A stretch of DNA of 64,000 nt from Stutzerimonas degradans (GTDB taxonomy: Bacteria; Pseudomonadota; Gammaproteobacteria; Pseudomonadales; Pseudomonadaceae): the NCBI RefSeq assembly GCF_024448505.1, contig NZ_JAMOHV010000009.1:124001-188000 (forward strand), written 5' to 3'. The position numbers and the translations under genes were made by a program. Numbering within the stretch: position 1 is the stretch's first letter; every line of letters begins with the position of its first letter. A model generated the notes under the pieces. The model saw only the letters and a list, made by a program, of their open reading frames with translations. It did no database searches and had not been told where the DNA came from. Below are positions 61,336-64,000 of the stretch, one piece after another.

Positions 61336-63893
61336 CAGAGCACCTCCTGGGTAAGTGGGATCAGGTGAAGTTCGCTGGCGCGTACCGGCCGACGCTGGCC
61401 GCGCTCCTTGACGAAGTGGATGTCGGGGTCGGCGCGGCCGTCGTTGACGAAGGTGCGGAAGCGCTTGAGCTTTTCCGGATCGGAGATGGCGTTGGCCCAT
61501 TCGCACTGGTAGCTGTCGACCACGTGCTGCATCTGGCTTTCCAGTTCGGCGGCGAGGTTCAGGCTGTCGTCGAGGATCACGGCCTTTAGGTAATCGAGGC
61601 CGCCTTCCAGGCTCTCGCGCCAGACCGAGGTGCGCTGCAGCTTGTCCGCGGTACGCACGTAGAACATCAGCACCCGGTCGATGGTGCGGATCAGCGCCTC
61701 GTCGTCGAGGTCGGTGGCGAACAGCTCGGCGTGCCGCGGGCGCATGCCGCCGTTGCCGCAGATGTAGAGGTTCCAGCCTTTGTCGGTGGCGATCACGCCG
61801 ATGTCCTTGCTCTGCGCCTCGGCGCATTCGCGGGTGCAGCCGGAGACGGCGAACTTGATCTTGTGCGGCGCGCGCAACCCCTTGTAGCGGTCCTCCAGGC
61901 GCAGCGCCATGCCGACGCTGTCCTGCACGCCGTAACGGCACCAGGTGCTGCCGACGCAGGATTTCACCGTGCGTAGGCTCTTGCCGTAGGCGTGACCGGT
62001 TTCGAAGCCGGCGGCGATCAGCTCGCCCCAGATGTCCGGCAGCTCGTGCAGCTGGGCGCCGAACAGGTCGATGCGCTGGCCGCCGGTGATCTTGGTGTAG
62101 AGGTCGTATTTCTTCGCCACCTCGCCGATGGCGATCAGCCCCTCGGGGGTGATCTCGCCACCCGGGATGCGCGGCACCACCGAGTAGGTGCCGTTCTTCT
62201 GCATGTTGGCCATGAAGGTGTCGTTGGTGTCCTGCAGCGGAATCAGCGCCGGATCGGTGATCGGCTGGTTCCAGCACGAGGCCAGGATCGAACCCACCGT
62301 CGGCTTGCAGATGTCGCAGCCGACATGGCCGCGGCCGTGTTTGGCCAGCAGTTCGGCGAAGCTCTGGATGCCCTCGACGCGGACGATGCCGTAAAGCTCC
62401 TGACGGGTGTAGGCGAAGTGCTCGCAGAGGCTCTTGTCCACCGCCACGCCGCGCGCGGCCAGCTCGGCGTCGAACACCAGTTTGAGCAGGGCGCTGCAGC
62501 CGCCGCAGCCGGTGGCGGCCTTGGTGATGGCTTTCAATTCGCCGAGATCGGTGACGCCGGCATCGACCTGGCAGCAGACCGCGCCCTTGCTGACGTTGTG
62601 ACAGGAGCAGATGGTCGCGCTGGCCGGCAGGGCGTCCGGGCCAAGGGTCGGAGCGCCCTCGGTCTGCGGCAGGATCAGCGCGGACGGATCGGCCGGCAGC
62701 TTGATGCCGTTCTGCGCGTACTGCAGCAGGGTGTCGTAGTAGCTGTTGTCGCCGACCAGCACCGCGCCGAGCACGGTCTTGCCATCGGCGGATACCACCA
62801 GGCGGCGGTAGCTGGCGCTGGCCTCATCGATGAAGCGGTAGCTGCGCGAGCCCGGCGTGGCGCCGTGGGCATCGCCGATGGAGCCTACATCCACGCCGAG
62901 CAGCTTGAGCTTGGTCGACATGTCGGCGCCGTAGAAGGGCTCGTGAGGTTCCTCAGCCAGCTGGGCGGCGACACTGCGCGCCATGCTGTAGCCGGGGGCG
63001 ACCAGGCCGAACACGCTGCCGTTCCAGCTGGCGCATTCGCCGATGGCGAAGATCGCCGGGTCCGAGGTGCGGCATTCGCTGTCGATGACGATGCCGCCGC
63101 GCGGGGCAATCTCCAGCTCCGCGACTCGGCCGAGGGCGTCCTGCGGGCGGATGCCGGCGGAAAACACGATCAGGTCGGTTTCGAGAAATTCGCCGTCGGT
63201 GAAGTTCATCCGCCAGGCGTAGTTCTCGCCGGCGACGATCTCCTGGGTGGCGCGCGACAGGTGCACGCCGACGCCCAGCGCCTCGATGCGCGCCTTCAAT
63301 GCCGCGCCGCCTTCGCCGTCCAGTTGCACTGGCATCAGGCGCGGAGCGAATTCGACGACATGGGCTTCCAGACCGAGCGACTTCAGCGCATTGGCCGCTT
63401 CCAGGCCGAGCAGGCCGCCACCGACCACTACACCGCGCCTGGCGCTGCTGGCTGCCGCACGAATCGCATCGAGGTCGTCGAGGGTGCGGTAGACCAGTCG
63501 CGCACTGCCTTCGGCACCGGAAACCGGCGGCACGAAGGGGTAGGAGCCGGTGGCAAGGATCAGCTGGTCATAGGGCTGACGGCCGGCACTGGTGACGACT
63601 TCCTTGCGCTCACGGTCGATGCCCAGCACCTCAACGCCCAGATGGGTGTAGACGCCGTGGCGGCTGTAGTAGTCGGCATCGCACATGGCCAGCGACTCGG
63701 CGTCGCGACCGCCGAAGTACTCGGATAGGTGCACGCGGTCATAGGCGCGCTGGCGCTCCTCGCCGAACACATGCAGTTCGTAGCGGGTGAGGGCGCCGCG
63801 CTCGATCAGCTGTTCGATGCAGTGGTGGCCGACCATGCCGTTGCCGACGATGACCAGTTTTTCGTGCTTGAGCGGAGTGACGGTAGAACTCAT
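61335..63893 (-). CDS. nirB: Assimilatory nitrite reductase large subunit
   Basis: NAD(P)H-dependent, siroheme-containing nitrite reductase, 852 residues. Domains: FAD/NAD disulfide-reductase-like module (VIVGNGMVGHHCIEQL; VVVGGGLLGLEAANAL), a BFD-like [2Fe-2S] region (CSCHNVSKGAVCC ... CGGCSALL), then siroheme/[4Fe-4S] domains with cysteines in CVGSTWC and SGCTRECAEA. It is the first gene of the reverse nirB-nirD-channel unit. A strong terminator sits in its leader. Confidence 0.97.
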   Translation of the reverse strand: MSSTVTPLKHEKLVIVGNGMVGHHCIEQLIERGALTRYELHVFGEERQRAYDRVHLSEYFGGRDAESLAMCDADYYSRHGVYTHLGVEVLGIDRERKEVVTSAGRQPYDQLILATGSYPFVPPVSGAEGSARLVYRTLDDLDAIRAAASSARRGVVVGGGLLGLEAANALKSLGLEAHVVEFAPRLMPVQLDGEGGAALKARIEALGVGVHLSRATQEIVAGENYAWRMNFTDGEFLETDLIVFSAGIRPQDALGRVAELEIAPRGGIVIDSECRTSDPAIFAIGECASWNGSVFGLVAPGYSMARSVAAQLAEEPHEPFYGADMSTKLKLLGVDVGSIGDAHGATPGSRSYRFIDEASASYRRLVVSADGKTVLGAVLVGDNSYYDTLLQYAQNGIKLPADPSALILPQTEGAPTLGPDALPASATICSCHNVSKGAVCCQVDAGVTDLGELKAITKAATGCGGCSALLKLVFDAELAARGVAVDKSLCEHFAYTRQELYGIVRVEGIQSFAELLAKHGRGHVGCDICKPTVGSILASCWNQPITDPALIPLQDTNDTFMANMQKNGTYSVVPRIPGGEITPEGLIAIGEVAKKYDLYTKITGGQRIDLFGAQLHELPDIWGELIAAGFETGHAYGKSLRTVKSCVGSTWCRYGVQDSVGMALRLEDRYKGLRAPHKIKFAVSGCTRECAEAQSKDIGVIATDKGWNLYICGNGGMRPRHAELFATDLDDEALIRTIDRVLMFYVRTADKLQRTSVWRESLEGGLDYLKAVILDDSLNLAAELESQMQHVVDSYQCEWANAISDPEKLKRFRTFVNDGRADPDIHFVKERGQRRPVRASELHLIPLTQEVL

Positions 63894-63941
63894 GGCCTTT
63901 CCTCAGTCGAGCTGCTGCGGCACGTGGCCGGCAAAACGCAA

Positions 63942-63979
63942 AAAGGCGCCTGGAGCTGGTATCAGCTCCAGGCGCCTTT
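63942..63979 (-). promoter_or_regulatory. Leader terminator/attenuator upstream of nirB
   Basis: A perfect 17-bp stem (63942-63958 with 63963-63979; core GGCGCCTGGAGC) and a 4-nt loop, followed on the minus strand by TTTTTGCGTTTT. It lies 48 nt before the nirB ATG, downstream of where a promoter must be. As an intrinsic terminator inside a leader it implies antitermination control, as known for NasT (ANTAR) regulation of nitrate/nitrite assimilation genes in Pseudomonas and Azotobacter. The rest of the leader lies outside the window. Confidence 0.8.
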
Positions 63980-64000
63980 GCCTGGTATCGATGAATATCT

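Overview
The window is gamma-proteobacterial chromosome of the Pseudomonas type, most likely the P. stutzeri group (Stutzerimonas). That placement is my inference from gene content and order (fimV-truA-trpF-accD-folC, gltA-sdhCDAB-sucAB-lpd-sucCD), an 82-residue cytochrome c551, GC-rich coding sequence, and an XcpP/Q-like GspC/GspD pair. It is almost entirely core genome. I found no insertion sequence, integrase, prophage, CRISPR array or rRNA.

Layout: 1-10.9 kb, forward housekeeping block fimV, truA, trpF, accD, folC, a DedD-like SPOR protein, cvpA, purF, metZ. 10.9-13.8 kb, reverse gspC-gspD, where GspD carries a C-terminal SPOR domain. 14.0-14.3 kb, tRNA-Val(CAC) and tRNA-Asp(GTC). 14.4-16.8 kb, ligA. 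17.0-21.5 kb, the filament block fliC-flaG-fliD-fliS-fliT behind a perfect sigma-28 promoter. 21.6-22.7 kb, small genes (ppnP, DUF486, a YkgJ-type cysteine cluster protein). 22.8-35.9 kb, a TCA-cycle block: reverse gltA facing sdhCDAB, sucAB, lpd and sucCD. 36.2-42.6 kb, brnQ, a DUF599 protein, two hotdog thioesterases, an uncharacterised membrane-anchored protein, and htpG behind a sigma-32 promoter. 42.7-49.4 kb, reverse valine-degradation genes (mmsA, enoyl-CoA hydratase, mmsB, 3-hydroxyisobutyryl-CoA hydrolase, acyl-CoA dehydrogenase) with a divergent LysR regulator. 49.5-56.0 kb, reverse accessory set: an atypical GT51/transpeptidase protein, a SIRT5-like deacylase, DUF2892 and DUF3079 proteins, a HemN homologue without the radical-SAM cysteines, and cytochrome c551. 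56.3-58.3 kb, a UvrD-like helicase. 58.3-64.0 kb, reverse nitrite assimilation: nirB, nirD, a formate/nitrite-family channel, and a fused PP2C phosphatase/Ser-Thr kinase; the nirB leader holds a strong intrinsic terminator.

How the genes work together: gltA, sdh, suc and lpd supply most of the TCA cycle, and the mms genes feed it with propionyl-CoA from valine. nirBD reduces nitrite to ammonium. FliC, FlaG, FliD, FliS and FliT build and chaperone the flagellar filament.

The least conventional items are the HemN-like protein without its iron-sulfur motif, preceded by an ANR/FNR-like box; the secretin-SPOR fusion, whose SPOR domain closely resembles the one encoded about 3.5 kb away; the kinase/phosphatase fusion beside the nitrite genes; the nirB leader terminator, which suggests antitermination control; and the GT51/transpeptidase protein with altered glycosyltransferase motifs.
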